The notes: generated by a model from the letters alone, not told the origin. Positions 51,640 to 63,866 are shown, numbered from the stretch's first letter. The stretch is 64,000 nt of DNA from Candidatus Ozemibacter sibiricus (GCA_003327425.1 QOQW01000001.1:400464-464463); one strand, 5' to 3'. Numbers and translations are program-made.

Positions 51640-51808
51640 GGGGCGTGGTCGGCCTGGCAAAAGGCCGTGAGCCTTCCGGTCTTGCCGTCTGCCGGCAGGC
51701 ATTGAGCGAGGCGGGTGAATCCCGAGGCGGCCCGGTCGACGGGTTCCTTTCGCGCACGAACTGTGATAAGCTGGAAGCGAAGGTTCGATCGGGATTCGAG
51801 GGGGGTGT

Positions 51809-52549
51809 ATGGTTCGCCAGTCGCTGACGGTCCTCTGTCTGGTGGTGGTGCTCAGTGGGGCTGCCTGGGGATGCGATACCGATCTGGTGGCCTTGTTCAC
51901 CGGCGAGAATCGCCAGGATGTCTTTTCCCAGACCATCTTTCGACTGGCCTCGGAAGCCCGACAATTCGGCACCAGAATTTCCAGCGCTTCGCCGGACAAC
52001 GCCGGAGAACTCCTGGCCAGATTGATGAAGACCTGGTTGACGTTCGACAACCGGTTCAGCCAATCCCCGCCGTATTGGGCCAGAGACGACAAGCGCTGGA
52101 CGGACAAGTTCAAAGAATTGGCCACCTTGATCGGCGAGATCGATCGCGAATTTCAGGCGGGGCGTCTGACGCCTGCCCATGACAAAACGCTGGCGTTCTC
52201 CCGCCAATTGATGACCTTGTTCGAGGGCATGCCCGTCCCCCCTGAGCGAGCCGCGCTGATCGGCGTCACCAGAGGGTTTCAGACCACCTGGGAAGCCATC
52301 CACCAGGGGGAGGCGAACCAGTTCGAGGAGGGGCTGCGCGAGCTATCGGAGGGAGCCGCCACCTTGAAATCCCACCTGGCGACCTCCACGCAGCTCGTGG
52401 CTCATGAATTCATCGCCAAGGTCGAGCAGCTCCAGCGGATGTATCAGGCTCAACCGGGGAGCATCACCCCTGACCTTTGCGTGCTCGTCCACAACACCGA
52501 GACCGCCTTCCGCGAGCTGACCGCCCGGTTGCGCCGACAGAGCAACTGA
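51809..52549 (+). CDS. exported protein, paralogue A of the FmdE-flanking pair
   Basis: The protein has 246 residues. After a signal peptide (MVRQSLTVLCLVVVLSGAAW) the mature part begins GCDTDLVALFTGENRQDVFS. The remainder is all-helical. It is clearly similar over about 110 residues to the gene at 53267-54100: GCD..., a TG then D-x-F-S motif, KTWLTFDNRFSQSPP against KTWIQLDSGLLQNPP, and KELATLIGEIDREFQAGRL against KEIASLLGEVKALIERGDL. The conserved Cys right after the hydrophobic part could be lipidated, but the lipobox is poor (AWGC). GGGGG stands shortly before the ATG. Function unknown. Confidence 0.78.
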   Translation: MVRQSLTVLCLVVVLSGAAWGCDTDLVALFTGENRQDVFSQTIFRLASEARQFGTRISSASPDNAGELLARLMKTWLTFDNRFSQSPPYWARDDKRWTDKFKELATLIGEIDREFQAGRLTPAHDKTLAFSRQLMTLFEGMPVPPERAALIGVTRGFQTTWEAIHQGEANQFEEGLRELSEGAATLKSHLATSTQLVAHEFIAKVEQLQRMYQAQPGSITPDLCVLVHNTETAFRELTARLRRQSN

Positions 52550-52596
52550 GGTCCCAGGGCGGGCCGGCCTGACCTACACGTTGGAGGTGTCTGAAC

Positions 52597-53208
52597 ATGC
52601 TTTCCGAAAGCGAATTTCTCAAAATCACCGAGGAGATCTATCGGTTCCACACCAAACGGGCACCGGGCATTCCCATCGGTGTGGCGATGGTCGATCTGGC
52701 CCGTCAGCACCTGGGTCCGATCCAGGGCAAGCTGAATGCCATCTCCGAGACCCAGGCCTGTCTTTCCGATGTCCTGCAGGTGATGACGGGTTGCACCATG
52801 GGCAATCGCTATCTGCGGGTCATGAAGGACATCGGCCGCTATGCCCTGACCCTGTTCGATCGTGAAGACGGCCGTGGGGTGCGGGTCAGTGTCGATCTCG
52901 GCAAGATCGATCCGCAGAAGACGCCCGAGCTGTACAAGTTCTTCCGGCGCGAGCGCGGGGAAGAGGTCGAGAAGGGCGGCGAGGCCCGTGAGGCCTCAGG
53001 GCGCCTGATCCTCGAAGAATTCCAGCGAATCGGGCGGGATATCTTCCGCGTGCAGCGAGTGAGGGTGCGGCAGCATGGCAAGCCGCCCATGCTGCATGCG
53101 GCGATCTGTCCGGAGTGCGGGGAATCCTTCCTTCAGCGGAACGAGATGCATCGGCGCTGCGATGTCTGTGCGGGCGAGGCTGGCTACTACGATCTGGTCG
53201 AGGACTGA
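52597..53208 (+). CDS. FmdE-family protein with C-terminal zinc ribbon
   Basis: The protein has 203 residues. The N-terminal half fits the FmdE domain: FHTKRAPGIPIGVAMVDLA, ETQACLSDVLQVMTGCTMGN and LFDREDGRGVRVSVD correspond to the conserved FHGHxxPG, E.C..DA.Q.lTGCT.GN and later strands, with the His-Gly of FHGH changed to FHTK. A zinc ribbon ends the protein (CPECGESF...CDVC). FmdE was named as an extra subunit near formylmethanofuran dehydrogenase, but in bacteria it occurs without that enzyme and its role is unknown; metal handling has been suggested. GGAGGT lies 8 nt before the ATG. It is flanked by two paralogous exported-protein genes. Confidence 0.83.
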   Translation: MLSESEFLKITEEIYRFHTKRAPGIPIGVAMVDLARQHLGPIQGKLNAISETQACLSDVLQVMTGCTMGNRYLRVMKDIGRYALTLFDREDGRGVRVSVDLGKIDPQKTPELYKFFRRERGEEVEKGGEAREASGRLILEEFQRIGRDIFRVQRVRVRQHGKPPMLHAAICPECGESFLQRNEMHRRCDVCAGEAGYYDLVED

Positions 53209-53266
53209 CCCTCCCTTGGCTCGCCATGGCCCTCCGGCCGGGCCCCTGGCCATCCGACGACGCCGG

Positions 53267-54100
53267 TTGGCGCGCCATGGGTGGCGGGGCTGGGTGGGCG
53301 GCTGTCTGCTGGTTCTGGCCATCATGGCTGGCGGAGGAAGCCCCATCACGCACGGCTGCGATGATGCCATTCTGATGCTGGTGACCGGGGTTCGTCCGGG
53401 AGACCGCTTCTCGCGCCAGCTTTTGACCATGTGCCAGGGGTTGCGGGAAATGGCCGGCGATCTCAATGCGCTGAACGGCCAGGCGGCTCGCGCCAAGCTC
53501 GATGCGGTGCTGAAAACCTGGATCCAGCTCGACTCCGGTCTCTTGCAGAACCCGCCCGCCGCCTTCCGCGACACCCCCGAAGGCATCGAGCGGATGAAGG
53601 AGATCGCCTCGTTGTTGGGCGAGGTCAAAGCGCTGATCGAACGCGGGGATCTCCTGCAGGCCCATGACCTGCTCGAGCCGATCGTGTCGCTGATGTCGAG
53701 GCTGGGTTCGTCGATCCTCGGCCAGACGGCGTTGCAGGAGTTCCTGGCCGCTGAATACCGCCTCATGACCTCCAAGCCGGGGTATCGGGGGCTCGACGCG
53801 TCGGGGGCGGCGGCGGGGCTGGCCTCCTTCGTCGCCGATCTCGAGCGGATCAAGGCCGGTGCCGCCGGGACCGAGGCGCCGTTATTCGAGCGGGTGGCGG
53901 CCGCGGTGGCCGATCTGCAGGCCGATCTGCGGGCGGATCCGCCGGCGCCCAAGGCGCGGGTGGCGGCGACCTACGCTCGCCTCGCCAAGGAATTCGCGGC
54001 TCTGAAAACCGAGCTTTTATCGCAGAACCGCTTCGGTTCCGGACCATCAGACACCCAGCACGAGATTGGCTCGGCGTCGATAGTCCCGGCTGGTCGGTGA
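53267..54100 (+). CDS. exported protein, paralogue B of the FmdE-flanking pair
   Basis: The protein has about 277 residues. A hydrophobic segment (GGCLLVLAIMAGG) is followed by HGCDDAILMLVTGVRPGDRF, matching the mature N-terminus of the gene at 51809. The C-terminal third is longer than in paralogue A and more Ala-rich. The start is unresolved: no in-frame ATG precedes the signal helix. TTG 53267 gives a normal signal peptide (n-region ARHGWRGW); TTG 53216 and GTG 53294 are alternatives. The frame continues upstream into fmdE. It converges with the methyltransferase gene at 54144. Confidence 0.7.
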   Translation: MARHGWRGWVGGCLLVLAIMAGGGSPITHGCDDAILMLVTGVRPGDRFSRQLLTMCQGLREMAGDLNALNGQAARAKLDAVLKTWIQLDSGLLQNPPAAFRDTPEGIERMKEIASLLGEVKALIERGDLLQAHDLLEPIVSLMSRLGSSILGQTALQEFLAAEYRLMTSKPGYRGLDASGAAAGLASFVADLERIKAGAAGTEAPLFERVAAAVADLQADLRADPPAPKARVAATYARLAKEFAALKTELLSQNRFGSGPSDTQHEIGSASIVPAGR

Positions 54101-54143
54101 GGGGTGCCGGCATTGCCCTCGGGGGGGCTCCGGGGGAGGTCGG

Positions 54144-54800
54144 TCAGGAGCGGCGCTGTCCCAGGAACCAACTGGATTTGTGGTCGGGAATGACGGCCAC
54201 CTCGACGATGCCGGCCCGCGCTGCCAGCTCGGCGACGGTGGCGGGCGACGGGGAAGGGGGTTCCTCGACCGGCGGTTCATGGGGATCGCGCAGCGCGCGG
54301 CGGGCCTGTCGCACCTGATCGCGGAGGGGGGTGGGCAGGTCGGGGCCGAACCCGCGTCCGATGAAGACCCAGCCACCCGGTCGCAGGATCCGGCCGATCT
54401 CCTGCCAGGCTCGCGGCAGATCATGCCACAGATGCATGGAGTTGCGGCTGACCACGAGGTCGCCGATGGCATTCCGCAGGGGTAGCGCTTCGGCCTGGGC
54501 CCGGATGACCAGGAAAGCCGCGTCGCCGCGGAGTCGCGCGCGAGCGTGGAAGGCATGACGGGTCATCTCGGCGTCTTCGTCGACCAGGATCCCGCAGCCC
54601 AGACCCGCTTCCAGGAGGGCTTCCAGCCATTGGCCCGTGCCGCCGCCCAGATCGATGGCGGTTCCGCCCGTCGGCGGGGCGGGCAGGCGGGACAGCACGC
54701 TGCGGGTCAAGAACGCGAAGATCGGGGCCAGAGCCTGCTCGCTCTGCCGGATGTAGGAATCGGCGAAATCGGGTTGACGCCCGGGCTCGGCGCTCGCCAT
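54144..54800 (-). CDS. SAM-dependent methyltransferase
   Basis: The protein has 218 residues with a class I methyltransferase fold: motif I AIDLGGGTGQWLEALL, acidic loop ILVDEDAEM, AEALPLRNAIGDLVVSRNSM for motif II and IGRILRPGGWVFIGRGF. The middle DLVVSRNSMHLWHD is typical of small-molecule methyltransferases. The start lies 4 nt after the permease stop, so it is cotranscribed as the last gene of the der operon. The substrate may relate to whatever the permease transports; arsenic methylation is not supported because the ArsM cysteines are absent. Confidence 0.8.
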   Translation of the reverse strand: MASAEPGRQPDFADSYIRQSEQALAPIFAFLTRSVLSRLPAPPTGGTAIDLGGGTGQWLEALLEAGLGCGILVDEDAEMTRHAFHARARLRGDAAFLVIRAQAEALPLRNAIGDLVVSRNSMHLWHDLPRAWQEIGRILRPGGWVFIGRGFGPDLPTPLRDQVRQARRALRDPHEPPVEEPPSPSPATVAELAARAGIVEVAVIPDHKSSWFLGQRRS

Positions 54801-54804
54801 GGAC

Positions 54805-56145
54805 TCAGAGAGTCCCGAAGATCAGGCCCGCGGCTGCGGAAAAGATGACCACCAGCACGAGGTAGGCCAGGGTTTTGGCGCGCCCGATGATCGGCAGCAG
54901 AGCGAGCACGCTGGGCAGGCTGATGGTCGGGCCGGCCAGCAGCAGAGCCAGGGCGGGCCCGTTGTGCATGCCCCATCGGCGGAAGAGGTCGACCACGTTG
55001 ACGCCGACGATCGAGCCGAAATACATGAGCGATCCGATGACCGACGAGAAAAGATTGGCGAAGATGGTGTTCTCCCGCACCAGACCGAGGTAGTCGACCA
55101 TCGAGGGGGCCCCGCCCAGCATGCCTGAATAGAAAATGCCCAGGAAGACCATGGGCATGATCTCGGAGGCCTGACGACCGGTGCGCTTCAGCCATTTGCG
55201 GGTTTCGTCCCAGGTGAACCAGGCGCGCAACAGCAGGATGACGATGACGATCTCGACCCCGATGGCCAACAGTTTGCCGGCGAGGGCGGCCATCTTGGCG
55301 GACCATTCGGGGTCGGCGTCCCCGAAGAGGCTGGCCGGGACCAGGGCGCGGGTGACGAGGCCGAGGGCGTCGGTCGAGGTCAGCATCACCAGCACCAGCA
55401 AGCCGAAGAACAGGCCTTCCTGGGCGGCGGTGCGGGGTGCGGTCTTGCCTGGTTCGTCGTCGCCCGAATCGGCGGCGGGCTTCTCACGGAAGAGCAGGGC
55501 CATGATCATGCCGATGCCGATGGCGGAGACCGCCACGGCGATGACCCGCCCGTACAGCATGCTCAGAGGCAGGATCTTCCAGGTGTAGATGAGCGAGATG
55601 AGATTGATCGCCGGCGAGGCATACAGGAAGGTGATGGCAGGTCCAAGGCCGGCCCCGCTCTGCAGGATGCTCATGAAGATCGGCAGGACCCCGCAGGAGC
55701 AGACGGTGAGGATGGCGCCGGCGAACGCGGCGATGGGGTAGGCGACCAGGGGGTTGGCCTGCCGGCCCATCGCTTTGATGATCGTTTCCTTCGAGAAGAA
55801 GGTCGAGATGGCTGCGGCCAGGAAGAAGGCGGGGATCATGGCCGAGACCAGGTGGGTCGAGAGGAAATCGAGCAGTTCCTTGGCGCCCGCCCGGGCGCCG
55901 CGAAGCAGGAACGAAGGGTCGGGCTGGCCTTCCGGAACGGGCCACAGGTAGGCGATCGCCACGCTGCCGAGCAGGAACAGCCAGGCGAGGGCGAGAATGG
56001 CTTTCTCGATCGGCCCCTTCTCGCGGCGTTCTTCCCGTTTCCCTTTTTTGGATGATTTGACGACCGATTCGGGAAGCCCGCAGGCCTCGACGCACGATTC
56101 GGCGCCAGTGGCCGGAGGCACAGGGGTGTCGGGAGTGCTGGTCAT
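54805..56145 (-). CDS. ArsP/DUF318-type permease
   Basis: The protein has 446 residues and about nine to ten membrane helices. The motif TVCSCGVLPIFMSI and the second-half LGIFYSGMLGGAPSMVDYLG with a duplicated helix pattern fit the permease family that includes ArsP (organoarsenical efflux) and predicted metal/sulfur permeases. A hydrophilic N-terminus (about 1-45) contains two cysteines (ESCVEACG) and a Lys/Glu-rich stretch. AAGGA lies 7 nt before ATG 56145. It follows lepA by 48 nt and couples to a methyltransferase gene. The substrate is uncertain. Confidence 0.82.
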   Translation of the reverse strand: MTSTPDTPVPPATGAESCVEACGLPESVVKSSKKGKREERREKGPIEKAILALAWLFLLGSVAIAYLWPVPEGQPDPSFLLRGARAGAKELLDFLSTHLVSAMIPAFFLAAAISTFFSKETIIKAMGRQANPLVAYPIAAFAGAILTVCSCGVLPIFMSILQSGAGLGPAITFLYASPAINLISLIYTWKILPLSMLYGRVIAVAVSAIGIGMIMALLFREKPAADSGDDEPGKTAPRTAAQEGLFFGLLVLVMLTSTDALGLVTRALVPASLFGDADPEWSAKMAALAGKLLAIGVEIVIVILLLRAWFTWDETRKWLKRTGRQASEIMPMVFLGIFYSGMLGGAPSMVDYLGLVRENTIFANLFSSVIGSLMYFGSIVGVNVVDLFRRWGMHNGPALALLLAGPTISLPSVLALLPIIGRAKTLAYLVLVVIFSAAAGLIFGTL

Positions 56146-56193
56146 AGGTGCTTCCTTTCCCGCCATCAGAGCGGATCTTCAGGAAACGAAGGA

Positions 56194-57993
<1,800 letters not shown>

Positions 57994-58002
57994 TGCGGGC
58001 TC

Positions 58003-59478
58003 CTAGGGGTGACCGTACACCACCTTGTGGAAGGTCGTTCGCACGATCCAGGACAGGATCAAGGCGGCGATCACCGCTATGATGCCAAAAATCAGCTTGC
58101 CGATCAAGTCGCGGTTTTCGGCCCAGAAAATGGCGTCGAGCTTCCTGGGGACGGTTTCATCATTGGGGCGGTAGATCAAGATGCGTCGGAAGAACTCCTC
58201 GGCGCGCGTGAAATCGGCCTTTTGAAAAGCGCGATCGCCGAAGTAGTGGAGGGCGTTGACCATCAACCCTCGCGCTTCTTCATTATTGGGGTGGAGATTC
58301 AGAACCTGCTCGATACGGGTGAAGGCTTCGTCCCACTGGTCGGAGCGCGCGAGCATCTGGGCTTCCCGCAGCATCAGGAAGGCCCGGCCGGGTTTGAAGA
58401 AGTGGATGCGATTGTTGCCGGAGTCGGCGATGATCAGGTGCTCCTCAGCGGTCAAAGCCAGGCCGCGCGGCCACAGGAGGCGGCCGGGCGTGGTGCCGCG
58501 GACGACCGCGAAATTGCGCACCAGCATGCCGCGTTCGTCGATCAGGGTGAATCGATGGTTGCCGCTGTCGGCGACCAGGATCTGACCGGCGGGGCCCCAG
58601 GCGAGGAAGGATGGTTGGTTCAGCTCCCCCTTGCCGTCGCCGAGCTGGCCATAGCGCCACAATAGCTCCCCTTCCAGGTTCCAGGCGGTGACCTGGTGGA
58701 AGGTCGGGTAGGAGACGATCAGGGAGCCGTTGCGGGCCCAGAGAACCCCGCGAGGAGCGAGATCGCGGAGGCCCTTCTTGAATTCTTCCTTGTAATGGAT
58801 CTGGCGAATCGGGGTCCCGTTGGGATCGAAGATCTGGACTCGCTTGTTGCCGCTGTCGGCGATCGCGAAATGACCGTCGGCGCGGACATCGATGTCCATC
58901 GGGGTGTCGAGCAGGCCGGGCTGCCGACCCTGGCCGCTGAACTCGCCCAACGGCTTGCCGTCGGAGAACCGGAAGATGTAGACGCGGTGCGCTCCCGCGC
59001 AAGACACCCACAGGCGCCCCTGGCCGTCGAGGGCCAGTCCGACCGGCTTGAGCAGAAGGACGGTGCTGGAGGCTCCATCCTGGTACCAGGTGATGCCTTT
59101 GCCGGGCGGCGGGAGGGTCGGCTTCTTCTCTTCTGGCTTCCCGGTGGCGGTAGGCTTCGGGGGCGCGCCGCGTCGCTGGTGACGGGCCACGTCCTCGCCG
59201 AAATTCACCAGCTTCTTGCCGTCGATGCTGGATGTGATGAACCGCTGGAAACTGCCGTCGGGGCGCAGAATCTGAATGCGGTTGTTCTTGTGGTCGGCGA
59301 CGATGATCTCGCCATTGGGGCCGAGCAGGAGGTCTTCGGGCGTGTTGAACTCGAGTTCCGCCTTGCCCTCGTAGCCGCGGGTGACGAATTCCGAGAAATC
59401 GAGGGCGTGGCCGCTGGGGGAGAGGGCGACCAGGGTCAGCCAGAGAACGATGCCGCCAAGCAGGAAGGGCCTTTTCAT
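58003..59478 (-). CDS. exported NHL-repeat protein with TPR-like region and C-terminal anchor
   Basis: The protein has 491 residues. A signal peptide (MKRPFLLGGIVLWLTLVALS) precedes at least five NHL beta-propeller repeats (for example PEDLLLGPNGEIIVADHKNN, DIDVRADGHFAIADSGNKRV, PRGLALTAEEHLIIADSGNN), with a Pro/Lys-rich insertion at about 95-125. A TPR-like helical section (about 370-450) and a membrane helix (LIFGIIAVIAALILSWIV, about 460-480) end it. AGGAGGT lies 11 nt before the ATG. It begins 1 nt after the VanW gene stop, so it is tightly coupled; a periplasmic binding scaffold is likely. Confidence 0.85.
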   Translation of the reverse strand: MKRPFLLGGIVLWLTLVALSPSGHALDFSEFVTRGYEGKAELEFNTPEDLLLGPNGEIIVADHKNNRIQILRPDGSFQRFITSSIDGKKLVNFGEDVARHQRRGAPPKPTATGKPEEKKPTLPPPGKGITWYQDGASSTVLLLKPVGLALDGQGRLWVSCAGAHRVYIFRFSDGKPLGEFSGQGRQPGLLDTPMDIDVRADGHFAIADSGNKRVQIFDPNGTPIRQIHYKEEFKKGLRDLAPRGVLWARNGSLIVSYPTFHQVTAWNLEGELLWRYGQLGDGKGELNQPSFLAWGPAGQILVADSGNHRFTLIDERGMLVRNFAVVRGTTPGRLLWPRGLALTAEEHLIIADSGNNRIHFFKPGRAFLMLREAQMLARSDQWDEAFTRIEQVLNLHPNNEEARGLMVNALHYFGDRAFQKADFTRAEEFFRRILIYRPNDETVPRKLDAIFWAENRDLIGKLIFGIIAVIAALILSWIVRTTFHKVVYGHP

Positions 59479-59479
59479 G

Positions 59480-60751
59480 TCAGTTGCTGACCTCCTCGAT
59501 GCGGGGGAAGGTCTGGTAACGGTCTTTGCTCAACGGCTCCTCGCGGGTGACCCCCTTGATGGTGACGATCCGGTAGGCTTCGACCGTATACCCCGTGACT
59601 CCGGGCTGGATGACCCGCGTTTCGCCGTTCTTGAGGCGGGGGTTCTTGCGCACCTGGACAGGGAACGGATGCTTCACTTCGTTGCGGGTGATGAGTTCGA
59701 CTTTGTCGAACGGTCGGTGCTGGGCGTAGAAAGCGGCTTTGACCGATCCTCGACCGGCCTGGCAGAGGATGAGAACGGGGGTGTTGAGGGTGTTGACGAA
59801 TCGGAAGTCCTTGGCGCCCCAGACGACGGCCGCGTCGAGGCCACGTTGGGCATAGGCGATCCCATCGTAGATGGAATGGTTGTGGCGTTCGACGATCTTC
59901 ATCGCGCTGAGGAGGGCGCACCGGTAGAGGGTGGTGCTGACCTGGCAGATGCCGCCGCCCAACCCGGGGACCACCTTCCCATTGGAAATGACCCCGGCGG
60001 GTTGGAAGCCTTCCTTCCGGCCACGCGGTCCGACGATGCGATTGAAGCTGAACTCTTCGCCCGGTTGCAGAATGATGCCATCGACCTTCTCGGCGGCGAT
60101 CCTCAGGTTGATGTTGCGCCCGACGTCATCGATGTGATCCTTGTCGTGGACCGTTTCGAACTCGGCGAGGCATTCCTTGAACCCCAGCCTGGTTCGTAGA
60201 CTGGTCAGGGTTTCGATGCCGGCGGGCTCACGGCGGGGCACGGTGATTTTCACTGGCTGGGAGGGTTTGACCCGCGTCACCACCTCGGCCAGACGTTGCA
60301 CAGTTCCCTCGCGATCGATGACCTGGCCAGGGTTGCCGCGGTTGATCTTGCGTGGAGTGCCCTTCTGATCGGTTTCCAGCTTGGCTGGAACCGGCGGGGC
60401 GACCGGGGCCGGTTCAGGAATCTGCTCGACGAGGCGGCGGGCCAGTTCGACATCGACCGCCGGAGCGGCGGCGGCTTGATCGCCCCCCGCCGGTTTCAGC
60501 AACGGGACCTTCCCGAGATTGATGGTCCGATCATCGAGCTGGAAAACGACTTCGACCTCGGGCACGGGTTGCGGTTTGGACATGGCGGCCATGGGTTCCT
60601 CCGGGTGCGGGGCAGAAGAGACGGTCGGGGCCTTCGAGGATGACGGGATAGTCTGGGTGGCGCGCTGAATGGAGGTGATCCCCCAGAAGAGGAAGATCAG
60701 GAAGGCCGACAGGCAGGTGATTCCCAGGATCACATAGAAAACTTTACGCAT
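59480..60751 (-). CDS. VanW-family protein with G5-like C-terminal domain
   Basis: The protein has 423 residues. An N-terminal membrane helix (VFYVILGITCLSAFLIFLFW) anchors it; a Pro-rich linker follows, then a VanW domain (about 195-340; NINLRIAAEKVDGIILQPGE, GGGICQVSTTLYRCALL, HNHSIYDG). The end resembles a G5 domain (GVTGYTVEAYRIVTIKGVTR). VanW proteins occur in cell-wall and glycopeptide-resistance contexts, but their activity is unknown; G5 domains bind N-acetylglucosamine polymers. GGAG lies 9 nt before the ATG. It sits between gpsA and the NHL gene. Confidence 0.88.
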   Translation of the reverse strand: MRKVFYVILGITCLSAFLIFLFWGITSIQRATQTIPSSSKAPTVSSAPHPEEPMAAMSKPQPVPEVEVVFQLDDRTINLGKVPLLKPAGGDQAAAAPAVDVELARRLVEQIPEPAPVAPPVPAKLETDQKGTPRKINRGNPGQVIDREGTVQRLAEVVTRVKPSQPVKITVPRREPAGIETLTSLRTRLGFKECLAEFETVHDKDHIDDVGRNINLRIAAEKVDGIILQPGEEFSFNRIVGPRGRKEGFQPAGVISNGKVVPGLGGGICQVSTTLYRCALLSAMKIVERHNHSIYDGIAYAQRGLDAAVVWGAKDFRFVNTLNTPVLILCQAGRGSVKAAFYAQHRPFDKVELITRNEVKHPFPVQVRKNPRLKNGETRVIQPGVTGYTVEAYRIVTIKGVTREEPLSKDRYQTFPRIEEVSN

Positions 60752-60774
60752 TCCGACTCACTCCGGGGGCGGTT

Positions 60775-61815
60775 TCATTCCTCCTCGTCCTTCAGGGAGC
60801 GGGTCATCAGGTTGCGGGCCGCCTCCCTTGGGGACAAACGATCGAACAGGACCCTGGATATTTCTTCGGTAATCGGGAGGGGAATGGTTAGTTTTTTTCC
60901 CCATTCCAGTGCCATGCGGGTGGTGGCCACTCCCTCGATCACCATGCGGCCGTGCAGCAGCCGATGGGCGTCGGCTTCGCCCCGGGCGAGCGCTTGCCCG
61001 AGCTGGTGATTTCGGGAGAGGGGGGAGGCGGCGGTGGCCATCAAATCGCCCAGGCCCGACAAACCGTAGAAGGTAGAGATTCTGCCGCCCAGGCGGGTGC
61101 CCAGGCGGACCATTTCATGAAGGCTGCGGGTGAGGTAGGCCGCCTTGGCATTGTCGCCCAGGCCGAGGCCATCGACGATGCCGGCGCCGATCGCGAAAAT
61201 GTTCTTGAGGGTGCCTCCCAGCTCGACCCCGCAGCGGTCGGTGTGGCGGTAGGCCCGGAAGGTCGGGGTGGAAAAGACTTCCTGGAGACGCATGCCGATG
61301 GAGGGGTGCGGCGAGGCGACCACGCAGGCGCTGATCTTGCCCCCCGCGATTTCGCCGGCGAGATTCGGGCCGGAGAGCACGGCCAGACGGTCGGCGGAAG
61401 ACCCCTCCTGGACGCCGAGTTCTTCCAGAATGACTTGCGACAGTCGTGCCCCGGTTCCGGTTTCCAGACCTTTGGCTGCATTGACCAGAAGAGGAAGGGC
61501 GCTCAGGCGTTGCCGCACGGGATGGATCACCGCCCGAAGATGGCTGGACGGGATGGCGAGAAGACCGAGATCGGCCTCCTCAAGGGCGGCTTCCAGCTCG
61601 GTGACCACGTGCAGGGTGCGGCACAGATCGTGGTCGGGCAGGAAAAAGGGATTCCGGCCGGTGGTTCGAATGCCTTCGGCGACTTCGGGCTCGCGGGCCC
61701 ACAGAGTGACGCGGTGCCCTTTGCGGGCGAGCAGATCGGCCAGGGTGGTGCCCCATGATCCGGCACCGATGACAGCTACTCGCAGGGGCTCGGCAGGGTG
61801 AGGCTCACGCGTCAT
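60775..61815 (-). CDS. gpsA: NAD(P)-dependent glycerol-3-phosphate dehydrogenase
   Basis: The protein has 346 residues. The dinucleotide motif VAVIGAGSWGTTLADLLA opens it; NAAKGLE, SGPNLAGEI, catalytic Lys in GGTLKNIFAIGAGI, and FYGLSGLGDLMATAASPLSRN are diagnostic. It reduces dihydroxyacetone phosphate to sn-glycerol 3-phosphate, the substrate of PlsY encoded just upstream. ATG 61815 overlaps the plsY end by 11 nt. Confidence 0.95.
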   Translation of the reverse strand: MTREPHPAEPLRVAVIGAGSWGTTLADLLARKGHRVTLWAREPEVAEGIRTTGRNPFFLPDHDLCRTLHVVTELEAALEEADLGLLAIPSSHLRAVIHPVRQRLSALPLLVNAAKGLETGTGARLSQVILEELGVQEGSSADRLAVLSGPNLAGEIAGGKISACVVASPHPSIGMRLQEVFSTPTFRAYRHTDRCGVELGGTLKNIFAIGAGIVDGLGLGDNAKAAYLTRSLHEMVRLGTRLGGRISTFYGLSGLGDLMATAASPLSRNHQLGQALARGEADAHRLLHGRMVIEGVATTRMALEWGKKLTIPLPITEEISRVLFDRLSPREAARNLMTRSLKDEEE

Positions 61816-62470
61816 CGAGCGTTGTGGCCGGCGTGGCGGGCGCGGCCGGAGCGCCGGCACCGAGGGCCAGCTCTTCCCCTCGCACGAGCCGGCGAATATT
61901 GGTTCGGTGCTTGAAAATGATGAACCCGGCGACGACCGCGGCAAAGACCGTGAACACCAGATACCATTCAGGCCCGCCTTCCTGGAAGAAGTAGATGGCG
62001 GCGGGGAGAGCGGCCGCGGCCAGCATGGACCCGAGCGAAACATAGCGCGTTGTCACCAGGACCGCCAGGAAGACGACCATGGCGAGTATGGAGGACTTCG
62101 GGGCCAGTCCCAGGAAGACGCCCAGGCCGGTGGCGACGCCCTTCCCGCCGCGAAAGCCGACCCAGAAGGAGAGCGTGTGCCCGATGACGGCTGCCACCCC
62201 GGCGACCAGTTGCAGCGGCACGATCATCGCAGGGGAAGGAGCCAGGCGTGGAGCCAGAAGCACCGGCAGCATGCCTTTCAGGATGTCGCAGGTCAGGGTG
62301 GCGGCAAACGGCCCCTTGCCGAGCACGCGATGGACGTTGGTGGCTCCCATGTTCCGGCTGCCGTGCTCGAAGATGTTGATGCGGTAGATGGCCAGGCCGA
62401 GCCAATACGCCGTGGGAATGGCCCCGAGCAGGTACCCCAACAGGAACGCGTAGCCGTAGGTCAGGTCCAT
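61805..62470 (-). CDS. plsY: acyl-phosphate:glycerol-3-phosphate acyltransferase
   Basis: The protein has 221 residues with about five membrane helices. Signature motifs: LLGYLLGAIPTAYWLG, HGSRNMGATNVHRVLGK, and the catalytic region IGHTLSFWVGFRGGKGVATG. It makes lysophosphatidic acid from acyl phosphate and glycerol 3-phosphate in the inner membrane. The last 20 residues form an Ala/Pro/Thr-rich tail. It begins 6 nt after der. Confidence 0.95.
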   Translation of the reverse strand: MDLTYGYAFLLGYLLGAIPTAYWLGLAIYRINIFEHGSRNMGATNVHRVLGKGPFAATLTCDILKGMLPVLLAPRLAPSPAMIVPLQLVAGVAAVIGHTLSFWVGFRGGKGVATGLGVFLGLAPKSSILAMVVFLAVLVTTRYVSLGSMLAAAALPAAIYFFQEGGPEWYLVFTVFAAVVAGFIIFKHRTNIRRLVRGEELALGAGAPAAPATPATTLDDA

Positions 62471-62476
62471 GGTCGG

Positions 62477-63808
<1,332 letters not shown>

Positions 63809-63827
63809 GCCTTTCTCCAAACAATCC

Positions 63828-63856
63828 ATTTTAGCAGTCTCCCGACGGGGAGTCAA
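63828..63856 (-). promoter_or_regulatory. sigma-70 promoter of der-plsY-gpsA-lepA operon
   Basis: Minus strand TTGACT (63856-63851), 17-bp spacer, TAAAAT (63833-63828) with TGC extension. The leader is about 13-15 nt before ATG 63808. Confidence 0.8.
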
Positions 63857-63866
63857 TGGAACCCTC

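Noticed and set aside
51809..54100. Formylmethanofuran dehydrogenase cluster
   Set aside because: Only the FmdE-like domain is present; no Fmd/Fwd catalytic subunits or pterin genes are nearby.
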